From: Picochlorum sp. 'celeri'
Lineage: Eukaryota > Chlorophyta > Trebouxiophyceae
Assembly (NCBI GenBank): GCA_010909725.1
Contig: JAACMV010000023.1
Span: 310,001-374,000 of the forward strand
DNA: 64,000 nt
Reading direction: 5' to 3'
Within the stretch, counting starts at the first letter, position 1; every line of letters begins with the position of its first letter. The position numbers were made by a program, and so were the translations under genes. A model generated the notes under the pieces. It did not search any database, had not been told where the DNA came from, and saw only the letters and a list, made by a program, of their open reading frames with translations. This document shows, in pieces, positions 38,629 through 48,037 of the stretch.

Positions 38629-41277
38629 TTAATGTAGTATTAGATGCCAAAGTTCTGCACCAAACCCAACAATGCATATGCATTGGGGAAGGAAAACTCT
38701 CCATGGTTGAGAGGCAATCCTCCTGCTGAGAACAAGTGAGGATGAGATTCCCAAGAGTAGCGTGCTTGCTTGTAAAAATGTCACCACTGATGCATCAGCA
38801 CTAATTGAAGGTAAATAGTGTTCAGGAATACCGACAGACGAGCCTGCTACCTGAACAATTGTCCCTGCTTCGACAAGCAAAAGCTCCAGGTAATACGCAA
38901 GAATGCTGCTCCATACCAGTGGTAGATATCCATACCCTAACGACATGAATGATTTGCTCGGAGCGACAATGAGCGAGTCTTTTTCCAGTGCCTGATAACT
39001 TGCAGTGGCTCGAGAAAGAACCTGCATAGCTTGTGCCGTCTCACTGTTGTCTACCGAGGAGAAGGATAACCTTGGGCTTTGGTTTGTGTGCGTAATATCT
39101 GACGCAAATCTCCACAACGAGTCCAATGCAAACGCAGTGACCCCTGGAAATCCTAGCATGAATATCGATGCCGCAATGTGATAGGCATTATTGGAAAAGA
39201 TCATGTCTTGATATTGGGATAGTCCATAATCACTCAGGACCACTGGCAACCGATGTAATGCCACAGACCCCAGCAAAATAAAGGCCAGAGCAAGCTCTTC
39301 TGGAATTGGTTTATGTGAAGAATTCCACAAGTCTGCACCTGGAATTCTGATGCGAAATTCAACAGACGAGTGTGGACACGCTTTCAGGCACTCCATGCAC
39401 AAGACGCAATTTCTATTGTCAGTGAGTTGAGCTGGGTGTGAATATAAAGGGCATCCAGTCGATTCCATGCCTTCTGGAGGCACTGCTGGCCCACCCTTGT
39501 AACAACCATATGTGCTGCATTCAGCAGAACACACGCCCTGCACTGCTCTTAATTCAGTAGCTGCCATTTTAGCAAACAATCCATTCATACCCCCAATGGG
39601 ACACAAATAACGACACCACACTCGGCGCTCATAGAAAAATGATCCGATCATTGCTCCAGCAGTGATGAGAAGTAAGAGACTCGAGGACAAATACGCATGC
39701 TGTGGAAGATCCCATACTTCCTCCCATATCAAAATGCCTGTAAACAGGGACGTCAGGAACAGGTACCCCCATTGGTCAAGAAACTCCTTTGGCCATTTCA
39801 TCAATGTAGCTCCACTATCAAGTCGTAATTTTTGAACTAATTCTCCATAAATCATGAATGGGCAAATAGAGCACCACACTCTGCCAAAAAATGGGTAAGC
39901 AATAAAGCTCAATGGCCACCAGTAACACCAGAAAGCATTCAATGCAAAATTATGGTCCCTATCCTGTGGGCCAAAAAACAAATACAGCACAATAGCTGCA
40001 TATACGTAAACTGTAAACTTAAAATTAATCTCCCTAGGCCAAAACATTGACCTCAAGAATTTACGAAAGAGTGGCAATGGCTTGAGCACATCTGCTCTAA
40101 ACTGATCCACCCGGGAGCCGGAAGCAAACCAAAACACTTCCTCACCAAGTTCCATCACATCGGTCGCATCCCCATCATTCGATTTTCCCTGCCGAGTCTG
40201 TGCCACAGCTCTATCGATCGATGCCTCTAGCTCGGAAATATTGTTGGGAAATTTTCCAGATTCGAGCCTTCTCATAGCCTGTGGAGTCAAAGAAATCAAC
40301 CCCAAACCTTTATCTCTCGCTGACACCCGCAGATGAAACTCAACAATAGCACGAATATCTTTGGCTCTCACTCGAAGTGGAGGCACTTGTATCGCAGTCA
40401 CACAGGAATCCAATATGGGAACACGCATCTCTGCAGTCATCACAATCCTTGGACTGGACTGAAACCTCCGCTCCTCCTGATCAGACAAGTTCTCTACATC
40501 GTATTCCAAATCATCAATGCTTTTATCACACGATATTGCACCAAGATGAACACTCAGCAAATCCAGCACCTCTGGCAACGCCTTGTGGACATTTGTAAGA
40601 ATAATAGTTCCCTGTTCAGGAACCTTTTGCAGCAACCCCTTCTTCCCCCGCCGCCCAAACAACACAGTAGCACGGGCATCCAATCGCGTGCAGTCCAACG
40701 TCACCAACGGGTATCGCCCATATTTGCTTCCAAAGTGAATCAAAGTCGCAATGTTAAATTTATGCAACCCTGGTTCACCAAATATCAAAACAGGCTTTCG
40801 TTCCTCGTCATGGGAAGCAGCAACAATCTGCTTTCGTAATTTCACTGCATACCTAGAATTCCCAACAATGCCATACTTTGGAGAAGACACTCTATATGGT
40901 GCCAACTCTCTCTGCATCTCCTGTTCAAGCTTCAATTTCCTCTCCGCATCACCCAACTGACCAGACAGTTGGCTCATACGCTTGGACATCTCATCGTTCA
41001 ACGCACGCATCAAATTGTCCTTCATGGCGTCTGATGACAAACCATCACTTCCATCATCAGGCATACTCGTGCAGAGTATCCTGTGGGCTTGCCGTCTCGA
41101 TGTGTGACCCCGTGCCAGTCTAGTACAACGTAAAAGGTTGGTACCGGAACCACCTGGCCTTGCGACACCACACCCTGTACCTCTGGAGATGGCACGCATG
41201 TCATTTTTATTTGGTTTATTTTTCCTAGAACATACAGGTGCCCTATACCCTGAGTGTAACCCAGTCGATACTTGCAT
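38629..41277 (-). CDS. Degenerate sigma54-type AAA+ domain fused to a membrane polyferredoxin
   Basis: An 882-residue fusion. Residues 1-70 are basic and Ser/Arg-rich, probably a transit peptide. A helix of about 88-125 may be coiled coil. From about 135 to 370 lies a sigma54-activator-like AAA+ domain (YGIVGNSRYAVKLRKQIVAA, VLFGRRGKKGLL, VPPLRVRAKDIRAIVEFHL). It is degenerate: Walker A reads GEPGLHK (167-173), Walker B reads TIILTNV without its acidic pair, and no GAFTGA loop is present. The C-terminal half has hydrophobic helices and cysteine clusters of the NosR/polyferredoxin type: GRVWCSICPFMIYGE, RRVWCRYLCPIGGMNG, CSAECSTYGCYKGG, and an 8Fe-type CVLCMECLKACPHS. It may be an electron-transfer or redox-sensing protein of plastid membranes. 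It cannot be a conventional sigma54 activator. Confidence 0.82.
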   Translation of the reverse strand: MQVSTGLHSGYRAPVCSRKNKPNKNDMRAISRGTGCGVARPGGSGTNLLRCTRLARGHTSRRQAHRILCTSMPDDGSDGLSSDAMKDNLMRALNDEMSKRMSQLSGQLGDAERKLKLEQEMQRELAPYRVSSPKYGIVGNSRYAVKLRKQIVAASHDEERKPVLIFGEPGLHKFNIATLIHFGSKYGRYPLVTLDCTRLDARATVLFGRRGKKGLLQKVPEQGTIILTNVHKALPEVLDLLSVHLGAISCDKSIDDLEYDVENLSDQEERRFQSSPRIVMTAEMRVPILDSCVTAIQVPPLRVRAKDIRAIVEFHLRVSARDKGLGLISLTPQAMRRLESGKFPNNISELEASIDRAVAQTRQGKSNDGDATDVMELGEEVFWFASGSRVDQFRADVLKPLPLFRKFLRSMFWPREINFKFTVYVYAAIVLYLFFGPQDRDHNFALNAFWCYWWPLSFIAYPFFGRVWCSICPFMIYGELVQKLRLDSGATLMKWPKEFLDQWGYLFLTSLFTGILIWEEVWDLPQHAYLSSSLLLLITAGAMIGSFFYERRVWCRYLCPIGGMNGLFAKMAATELRAVQGVCSAECSTYGCYKGGPAVPPEGMESTGCPLYSHPAQLTDNRNCVLCMECLKACPHSSVEFRIRIPGADLWNSSHKPIPEELALAFILLGSVALHRLPVVLSDYGLSQYQDMIFSNNAYHIAASIFMLGFPGVTAFALDSLWRFASDITHTNQSPRLSFSSVDNSETAQAMQVLSRATASYQALEKDSLIVAPSKSFMSLGYGYLPLVWSSILAYYLELLLVEAGTIVQVAGSSVGIPEHYLPSISADASVVTFLQASTLLLGISSSLVLSRRIASQPWRVFLPQCICIVGFGAELWHLILH

Positions 41278-41527
41278 GTCGCTTCCGTTTCCTTTCTTTA
41301 TGTTATTACTCGTAGAACAGTCATATGCAGCTTTAGATAGACAGTTCTACACCTAATTTTAATTTTAAATTAATTGACAGTGAGAGAAGAGGCGGAATGC
41401 TTGTATGCTGACGACTTGTGCGAAATCCCATTTCGTACACGTGCCTCGAGGCAGGCCATGATGGCATGATGGGCTAATTAGCCCCCCTTTTTTTTTTTTT
41501 GTTTACACAAGACATTTTCATCAACTA

Positions 41528-42844
41528 CTATGGCTGCTTTGCATCCCATGCCTCTTTCAATTTAGGAATCCACAATGGACTATTATATATCAGCAAACCT
41601 ATCGTGAGCAGTACTGTGCCAAGAATGAAATTCAACCCCAAGCTGGGTGGTGCCCCCAAGAGTGGCCATGGAAGTGTGAATGCCCACATTGTCAAAGGAA
41701 CGACACCACTCATGACGAGACTTAATGCAATGTTTCCAGCTTTTTGAATCAAATTTAGAGCAGAGACATTGAAAAGTAGGTTGATGAGGACATACAGCAC
41801 AGGAAGGATTGGTGCTCCTCCGCAGTCACTTCCGCAGGATGGGGTTATTCCTCTAAAGCACTCCCATCCCATGGAAAGATGCTCTCCAATCCCATCTAAA
41901 GGTATTCCACGGGACATGGTCACGAATGGAAAGAGTAGGAATACAAACAAAGCCTGCGATGCAGAGCCAAAGGTATTGACAATGAACAAATCAACATCCT
42001 TTCCATTCTGCATGGTGCGCCCCTTTCTGAACAACCTGTCTTTCAGTAGTGTATCGAGCGCAGGAAACAGGCACGAAAAGATGTAAATCATGGCAAATTT
42101 TGGATCGATATTGGTCCATAGGGATGAACCCTGACCGCGTGCCGGCCATGCTGCAAGGCCAACACCACTCACAACAGCACCTACTCCGAGTAACTGAAGA
42201 CCAGACATTGATTTCCGCAAGACTGTATACAGAAGAACTACCTGCCATAGCAGTATTGTTTGAGAAAGCAATGGAATCATCACTCCTGGAAGTCGAGCAG
42301 CTCCTATAAAACTCAGCAGTGATGAGACTGCCTCGACAAACCCAATTGCAAGCAAGGTTCCCCTAAATTTCCTTGGAATCTCCCATGCTTTTGGATGTAA
42401 TGATTTTCTATAATTTTGTACCATCAATACAGTAGCATATACGAGAACGTAACCAAATGTCTGAAATTGTGCCAGAAAGAAGATGTAGTTTTCCAAAGGG
42501 ACTAGAGCCATTTTATACAGTACTCGATTCACAATGGCGCATAGGACCACCATGGCTATAGCAAAAGCAATGCTCAATATTCTCTTTGTTGAGTTGATAG
42601 GATTTTGTTGTTCCTGAAAATCGGAGGACGCCTCTCCTGCTGCAAGGCAATGCCAATCATCACCATGCCGTTTCCAGTCTTGTAGGCCAAGGCATGTCCT
42701 TCTCTCTCTCGGAAGCACTCGCGACAGCCCGTATGCACCCCCGTGTGTGTCATTTCTCACACTGCTATGTGTGCGTTGCACGACATGTCGAATGCGACAC
42801 ACGGGTGATGTCCCACACACAGATTTGTGCACTAAAACCACCAT
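41528..42844 (-). CDS. CLT1: CRT-like plastid transporter (CLT family)
   Basis: Relatives in plants export gamma-glutamylcysteine and glutathione across the plastid envelope; the family belongs to the drug/metabolite transporter superfamily. The 438-residue protein has about 95 residues of polar leader (transit peptide), then about ten hydrophobic helices. Typical segments are ICNRVLYKM-like VNRVLYKMALVPLENYIFFL, QFQTFGYVLVYATVLM, ARLPGVMIPLLSQTILLWQV, YIFSCLFPALDTLLKDRLF and LNLIQKAGNIALSLVMSGVV. A cysteine-containing loop (CGSDCGGAP) precedes the last helices. The start ATG at 42844 is the first in frame. It lies upstream of CHLM in divergent orientation. Substrate is inferred from the family. 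Confidence 0.85.
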   Translation of the reverse strand: MVVLVHKSVCGTSPVCRIRHVVQRTHSSVRNDTHGGAYGLSRVLPRERRTCLGLQDWKRHGDDWHCLAAGEASSDFQEQQNPINSTKRILSIAFAIAMVVLCAIVNRVLYKMALVPLENYIFFLAQFQTFGYVLVYATVLMVQNYRKSLHPKAWEIPRKFRGTLLAIGFVEAVSSLLSFIGAARLPGVMIPLLSQTILLWQVVLLYTVLRKSMSGLQLLGVGAVVSGVGLAAWPARGQGSSLWTNIDPKFAMIYIFSCLFPALDTLLKDRLFRKGRTMQNGKDVDLFIVNTFGSASQALFVFLLFPFVTMSRGIPLDGIGEHLSMGWECFRGITPSCGSDCGGAPILPVLYVLINLLFNVSALNLIQKAGNIALSLVMSGVVPLTMWAFTLPWPLLGAPPSLGLNFILGTVLLTIGLLIYNSPLWIPKLKEAWDAKQP

Positions 42845-43529
42845 GAGTCCTCTATTGGTTCTACCGCAGTCTTGTGATGATAGTCGCTACTGTCCCATTC
42901 AAAATCACATCAATATATCTATCAAGATCATTAATTAACCGCAGGTGGACTCCCACATCATCGATTGGTGCAGAAAAGTTGGGAGAGTGTTGGCCAAAGC
43001 ATGCGACACCAATGTTTCCCAGTGGAATACTCTACTATGTGTCGATTGATGTAAAATAAACAATCGCAATACCTTCCAATGATCTGGAATCGAGGCAATC
43101 AGTACACGACTTCTCCGAGATGAGCCTCACTTTCGTCATTCCAAGACGAAAGACATTCATCATCATGATGGTACTTGGCCAAGAACTCGGATCTCTCTCC
43201 ATCCGGATGGAGAGACGGATCCGTCTTGATGTGGATGACTCGCACGAGTGCCATCTCAATCGAACGATACGCACTCTCGACATGCCACACCATGCCTACG
43301 AAGAATTGGTTGTCCATCAGGGTGGTTTAGAGATGGGGTTTCTTGGGTGGAGTCCGGATGGGACTATGCGTACGGTCAAGTAGCATGCTTCATGGTAGCA
43401 AGATGTCTTTCTTCAACCTGGCTCAAGAGGCACATGCCCACGTTATCCAGATCAGGCCACATGAGGAAAACGATACGCTGGCCGAGACGTAGCATTAATT
43501 TGATTATTTCACAAGAATTTAGTTTCAAG
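42845..43529. other. Intergenic between divergent CLT and CHLM genes
   Basis: 685 bases with no confident gene. Overlapping short frames on both strands at 43035-43383 include a minus-strand frame listed separately. Must contain promoters of both flanking plastid genes. Confidence 0.4.
43099..43317 (-). CDS. Possible small protein, 72 residues
   Basis: An ATG frame (MDNQFFVGMVWHVESAYRSI...) with mixed composition (IHIKTDPSLHPDGERSEF, then AKYHHDDECLSSWNDES) and an in-frame stop just upstream. Other frames in the same segment are also open, so this is weak. No family recognised. Confidence 0.28.
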   Translation of the reverse strand: MDNQFFVGMVWHVESAYRSIEMALVRVIHIKTDPSLHPDGERSEFLAKYHHDDECLSSWNDESEAHLGEVVY

Positions 43530-44603
43530 ATGATGGCAATGACCAAGAATGTTGCTGGTGTGAGCCAGATTGGAGCTCCACCAACCTTGGGTGTGAGACA
43601 TGCGTCTACTTCTGTGCGTGCAACACCACAGAGTAGAAGACAGCAGATGATCAAAACACAGGCTGTTGGTGTGGATGTTACTGAAGCTGTAGGAATGATT
43701 GGAGAGGCATCGAGCAATATAGCTTTGGCTGTTGGGGGATCAGCTGCTGTTGCTGCCCTCTCTGCTGTGCTGATTGCTGCGGATCCAGAAAAGAGAAGAG
43801 CCGAGCAGATGAAAGAGACTGATGGAGATGAGTTGGAGGCGGTGAAGAAATATTTCAATACATCTGGGTTTGATCGCTGGAGAAAGATTTATGGAGAGAC
43901 TGATGATGTGAACAAGGTGCAGTTGGATATTCGTGAGGGTCACGCTCAGACTGTGGAAAAGGTTTTGAAGTGGATTGATGAGGAGGGAGGTGTAGAGGAT
44001 GTCACTGTGTGCGATGCTGGGTGTGGAACTGGTAGTTTGGCCATTCCATTGGCACTCAGGGTATGTTTGTGTGGTATTTTTTATTTTTTTTAATGCGTGT
44101 GTCACGTTCACCAAATACTACGTATTTTAATGCAGGGTGCAGCAGTGAGTGCGTCTGATATTTCTGCAGCAATGGCATCCGAGGCAGAGAGACGTTTCAA
44201 CGAGGAGGTGGCCAAGGGTGCTCAAGCTCCACGCGTTGCCCCAGTGTTTGAGGCCAAAGATTTGGAATCATGCTCAGGCAAGTATAATACAGTCACATGC
44301 CTTGATGTGATGATTCATTATCCTCAGAATAAAGCTGACGATATGATCACGCATTTGGCGAATTTGGCAGAGGATCGCTTGATTATTTCATTTGCACCAA
44401 AAACACTCTACTACTCTGTGCTCAAGAGAATTGGTGAGCTCTTCCCTGGTCCATCCAAGGCTACTCGTGCGTACTTGCATGCAGAAGAAGATGTTGAAGC
44501 AACGTTGAAGAGAAACGGATTCGAAGTTGTGAAGAGAGAAATGACAGCCACCTCCTTTTACTTTTCTAGATTGTTGGAGGCCAAGCGTGTTTCCAATGCA
44601 TGA
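43530..44603 (+). CDS. CHLM: Mg-protoporphyrin IX methyltransferase, plastid
   Basis: Transfers a methyl group from S-adenosylmethionine to Mg-protoporphyrin IX, a committed step of chlorophyll synthesis. Exons 43530-44060 and 44136-44603 (75-nt intron, GTATGT...AATGCAG, phase 0) give 332 residues. The leader (MMAMTKNVAGVSQIGAPPTL...SVRATPQSRR) is transit-like and a hydrophobic stretch (SAAVAALSAVLIAA) follows. The conserved start KKYFNTSGFDRWRKIYG is clear, and the SAM-binding loop is VCDAGCGTGSLAIPLA. After the splice come GAAVSASDISAAMASEAERR, then VTCLDVMIHYP and SFAPKTLYYSVLKRIGELFPGPSKATRAY, all diagnostic. The ATG at 43530 is the first that gives a leader of normal length. Confidence 0.96.
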
Positions 44604-44686
44604 GAACCGTCGTGTAGATAGAATAATACATATTTACAAGATCTAAAAACAATATGACTTATTTTGGTATTTATTCAGTGAATCCA

Positions 44687-46492
44687 CTATGACTCATCAC
44701 GAGGAATTTCTCTGTCTGTGCTCCCTCGTCTTGCAACTCTCATATCCGCTCTATACCCTGTCTCACTCAAACGAACCTCCTCTTCCTCCTGATCGTCAGA
44801 CATGTAATCTTCCTCTGGATGTATTCGACCACCAAATATTGGTTTGAGTACAGAATTATCAAACTCTTTGAACCTTTGATGAATTGTCGATGATGATTCA
44901 GTGTCAAATTGGGCATCACTTTGTGTTTGCAGTGAATTTGGGTGTGCATCTTCCCATCCCTGCTTATATATTTCAGCATCACTCTTTCCCTCTAGATCCA
45001 AATACCTCAACAAGGGGCCTGTGGCAGATCCGAGAGCCAACGATGAGGTCACTGCAATGAGTAATGTTGCTGTTTCAATCGCTGGAATACCAATTCCTTC
45101 AGCTCCATCCTCCTTCTCCTCCCCAGACGGCATATTTACCACCAGACCATACGCCACAGCACCCCTCAAACCGACAGCCCACATCATTCTCATCATATTC
45201 ACTGGCAACTTGTTCTTCCTGTAATGGTTGATCAATTTTGTGCAGGGAATAATCATGGCCAAGCGGGACCCAATAGCAAATGGAATACCGCTAATCAAAA
45301 GACCAAAATCAAATGAATGAGACATTGTAGCAACTTGCAATCCCAAATACGCAAACACAAAAAGCTCACACAGGAATGCTCCCACTTCAAACAGTCTACG
45401 AACAGACACTTGTGCCTCATGAGAAACATTATAATACGAATAGTGAGAGTGGCATATTCCTGAAAAGAACAACGCTACAATACCACTCATTCCAACAACT
45501 TCGGCAACAAGATATGCAAGGTATGATCCCATGATTAAAATCGACATTTCATAAATCGTGGGATCAATCGACTGCTCCTTGTGATTCTCTTGGTTTTCAG
45601 AAATGGACAACCCAGTGGAAACCCCGTGCCCACTCTTCGTCCAACGATCTGGATTTGAATAATATTCATCAAACCGTTTTAACAAGAAGGCACATGCGAG
45701 CGCCACGCCAGTCCCAACAATCAACGACCCGACCAGCAGAAAACAAAACTGAAAGAGAACTGCAGGAATCGTCCCGATATTAAATGACGATCCCGAAGAC
45801 GTCTCTATCGAACGAAAAAGCACAATAGCGACAGCATCATTCAACACAGACTCCCCAAAGACGAGATTATACAGAATAGGAGGTGTATTGCTCTGCGCCA
45901 GAACTGCCAGTGTTGCTACTGGATCAATCGATGATATAGCCGCCCCATACATGAAGCATTCCGCAAACGGAGCAGCCCCCATACTATGTGGACTAATGAT
46001 ATGGAGTAGGACGAGAATGTACGTCCCCAACCCAAATGTCACTGCTGAAATAAACGTCCCAAGAACAGCATAGGTCAGAATAGCACCAATATTATCAAAA
46101 AATGACCGCTTCTTCAGCGTGAAACCAGCGGCAAAGACTATAGGAGGCAGTAACGCATAAAAAAATGCTGCAGGAGAGAAGCGGAGCGTGTGTATCAGAC
46201 CAGCAACCCTACTCAGAATTCCAAAAAAGACACCCAACAAGAGTGCACTGCTACTCGGAGGAAGAAGGGTAATTCTATAGCTATGAATTAGATATGTAGC
46301 AACCACAACAGCTATGAGCAATAACCAAACGACCGTTAACTCCTCCTACAGACCCAAAAATACAAGAAGCCATCAGATTACCTACTGTCGCCACATCCAA
46401 GAGAGACCACCACCCTTGACAATAGACATTCAGAAATATCATTAAAAACAAAAAAGCCAAAATCATACCGAGACATAGCTGCTCTCTGACAT
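44687..46492 (-). CDS. Cation/proton exchanger, NHE family
   Basis: An endomembrane- or plasma-membrane-type Na+(K+)/H+ antiporter. The main exon is 46345-44687. A short first exon, 46492-46469 (MSESSYVS), with a 123-nt intron (GTATGA...TCTGTAG), is my best fit and gives 560 residues; the first exon is tentative. Features include VVWLLLIAVVVATYLIHSYR (first helix), FFYALLPPIVFAAGFTLKKR, AAISSIDPVATLAVLAQSN, the ion site FGESVLNDAVAIVLF and WAVGLRGAVAYGLVV. The loop NPDRWTKSGHGVSTGLS interrupts helices, and the C-terminal tail is acidic and Ser-rich. The arrangement is closest to NHE6/8-like eukaryotic exchangers. It is convergent with CHLM (83 bases between stops). Confidence 0.9.
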
Positions 46493-46630
46493 ACTGCCTT
46501 GTCAGATGCAAATGAGGGTAATTCGATCGAGAATGTCGTACAAATATTCTCTAAATCCAATCACGATATCCTCATATGGGTATATTTATTATTTTTTTTT
46601 ACACGCGCCCAACGACTCATGCTGTAGTAT

Positions 46631-47701
46631 TTAAATCTCGAATGTCATCTGTTCTGCTTCATCCCGAATGCTCTGGAAGAGCACAGATGAGAGGTATCTC
46701 TCACCAAAGGATGGGAGAACAACAGTAATCAGTTTACCAGTATTCTCTGGGCGCTTGGCAACCTGATTCGCAGCAACGACTGCAGCACCCGAAGAAATAC
46801 CGACGAGAAGACCCTCTTCAGTCGCCAAGCGACGTGCCATCTCAACAGCATCATCACTGCTCACCTGAATCGTCTCATCTAACACCGACATGTCCAAGTT
46901 CTTTGGGATAAATCCCGCACCAATACCTTGAATTTTATGTGGCGCTGGGCTTCCACCACTAATCACCGGAGACTCTGTTGGCTCCACTGCCACAATCTTG
47001 ATATTTGGGTTCTTCTCTTTCAGGTACTTTCCAGATCCAGAGATTGTACCACCAGTTCCCACACCAGCTACGAGGATGTCAACTTTTCCATCTGTTGCAT
47101 CCCAAATCTCTGGACCGGTTGTCTTGTAATGAATGGCTGGGTTGGCTGGGTTTTCAAACTGTTGCAAAATGTACGAGTTTGGAATGGCATCAGCAATCTC
47201 TTTCGCTTTACCAATAGCCCCATTCATCCCCTTGGCAGGATCTGTCAGCACAATTTCTGCTCCAAAGGCTCGGAACAATACTCGCCTCTCCACCGACATA
47301 CTCGCAGGCATGGTCAGGATCAACTTGTACCCCTTGGCAGCTGCAATAAAGGCCAATGCAATGCCTGTATTCCCAGAGGTTGGCTCCACCAGCGTCGTCT
47401 TCCCTGGAGAAATGAGACCCTTTTCTTCCGCGTCGTGAATCATGGCATACCCGATACGATCCTTGACAGAGTTGCATGGACCCATAGTCTCCATCTTGGC
47501 AGCAATTGTGGCCACATTCCCTTCGGTGACTCTGTTCAAGTACACCATGGGGGTGTTTCCGATCAAATCAGATACCTTTGATGCAATCATTGGGGCATCT
47601 GATACGGCCTTGCAGACGGTGGCAGAGCTCCTGCGAGCAGTCATGGCTCCTCGACGAGCAGAAGTGTTGCTGAAGCCTCGTCGGACAACACCCTGCGCCA
47701 T
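46631..47701 (-). CDS. Cysteine synthase (O-acetylserine thiol-lyase), organelle-targeted
   Basis: Makes cysteine from O-acetylserine and sulfide using pyridoxal phosphate. The 356-residue protein starts [20 protein letters not shown], an Arg/Ser leader typical of a plastid or mitochondrial form, and the mature part starts [15 protein letters not shown]. The PLP lysine lies in [15 protein letters not shown]; the phosphate- and substrate-binding loops are [13 protein letters not shown] and [17 protein letters not shown], and [13 protein letters not shown] follows. [11 protein letters not shown] lies near the C-terminus. A GTG five codons upstream is in frame but the ATG at 47701 is preferred. 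Together with the CLT-type transporter it points to plastid thiol metabolism. Confidence 0.95.
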   Translation of the reverse strand: MAQGVVRRGFSNTSARRGAMTARRSSATVCKAVSDAPMIASKVSDLIGNTPMVYLNRVTEGNVATIAAKMETMGPCNSVKDRIGYAMIHDAEEKGLISPGKTTLVEPTSGNTGIALAFIAAAKGYKLILTMPASMSVERRVLFRAFGAEIVLTDPAKGMNGAIGKAKEIADAIPNSYILQQFENPANPAIHYKTTGPEIWDATDGKVDILVAGVGTGGTISGSGKYLKEKNPNIKIVAVEPTESPVISGGSPAPHKIQGIGAGFIPKNLDMSVLDETIQVSSDDAVEMARRLATEEGLLVGISSGAAVVAANQVAKRPENTGKLITVVLPSFGERYLSSVLFQSIRDEAEQMTFEI

Positions 47702-48037
47702 AATACGAGATATCACGTTCTATTGCATATATCACTTTATTATTATTCAAACATATGGCCTTTTTTATCTCAAACAGAGACCATGCCGAGAGAAAAAGGT
47801 TGAGGTTTGAGAGTACGAAAGAGATCTCACAACACATCGGCTTCAGAGACACCTCCATGACGCTCCTTGCGTCACGAATTCACACAATTAACACCACTGG
47901 TACTCAGATATCACGTACATTGGTTGATTGCTGCGATGTCATGGCGTGGGCTGTGACGCCACGTGGTACACTGACTGCGGCACTCATCATTGTAAACCCA
48001 ATCCGTGTTCACTCGTGTACAGATATAGATGAATAAA
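47702..48037. other. Intergenic, nothing recognised
   Basis: 336 bases upstream of cysteine synthase and downstream of MnmE. A 93-codon plus-strand ATG frame fills most of it (47755-48036) but has no recognisable feature and is not called. Confidence 0.4.

Noticed and set aside
46928..47581. 217-codon plus-strand frame
   Set aside because: Antisense shadow of cysteine synthase.
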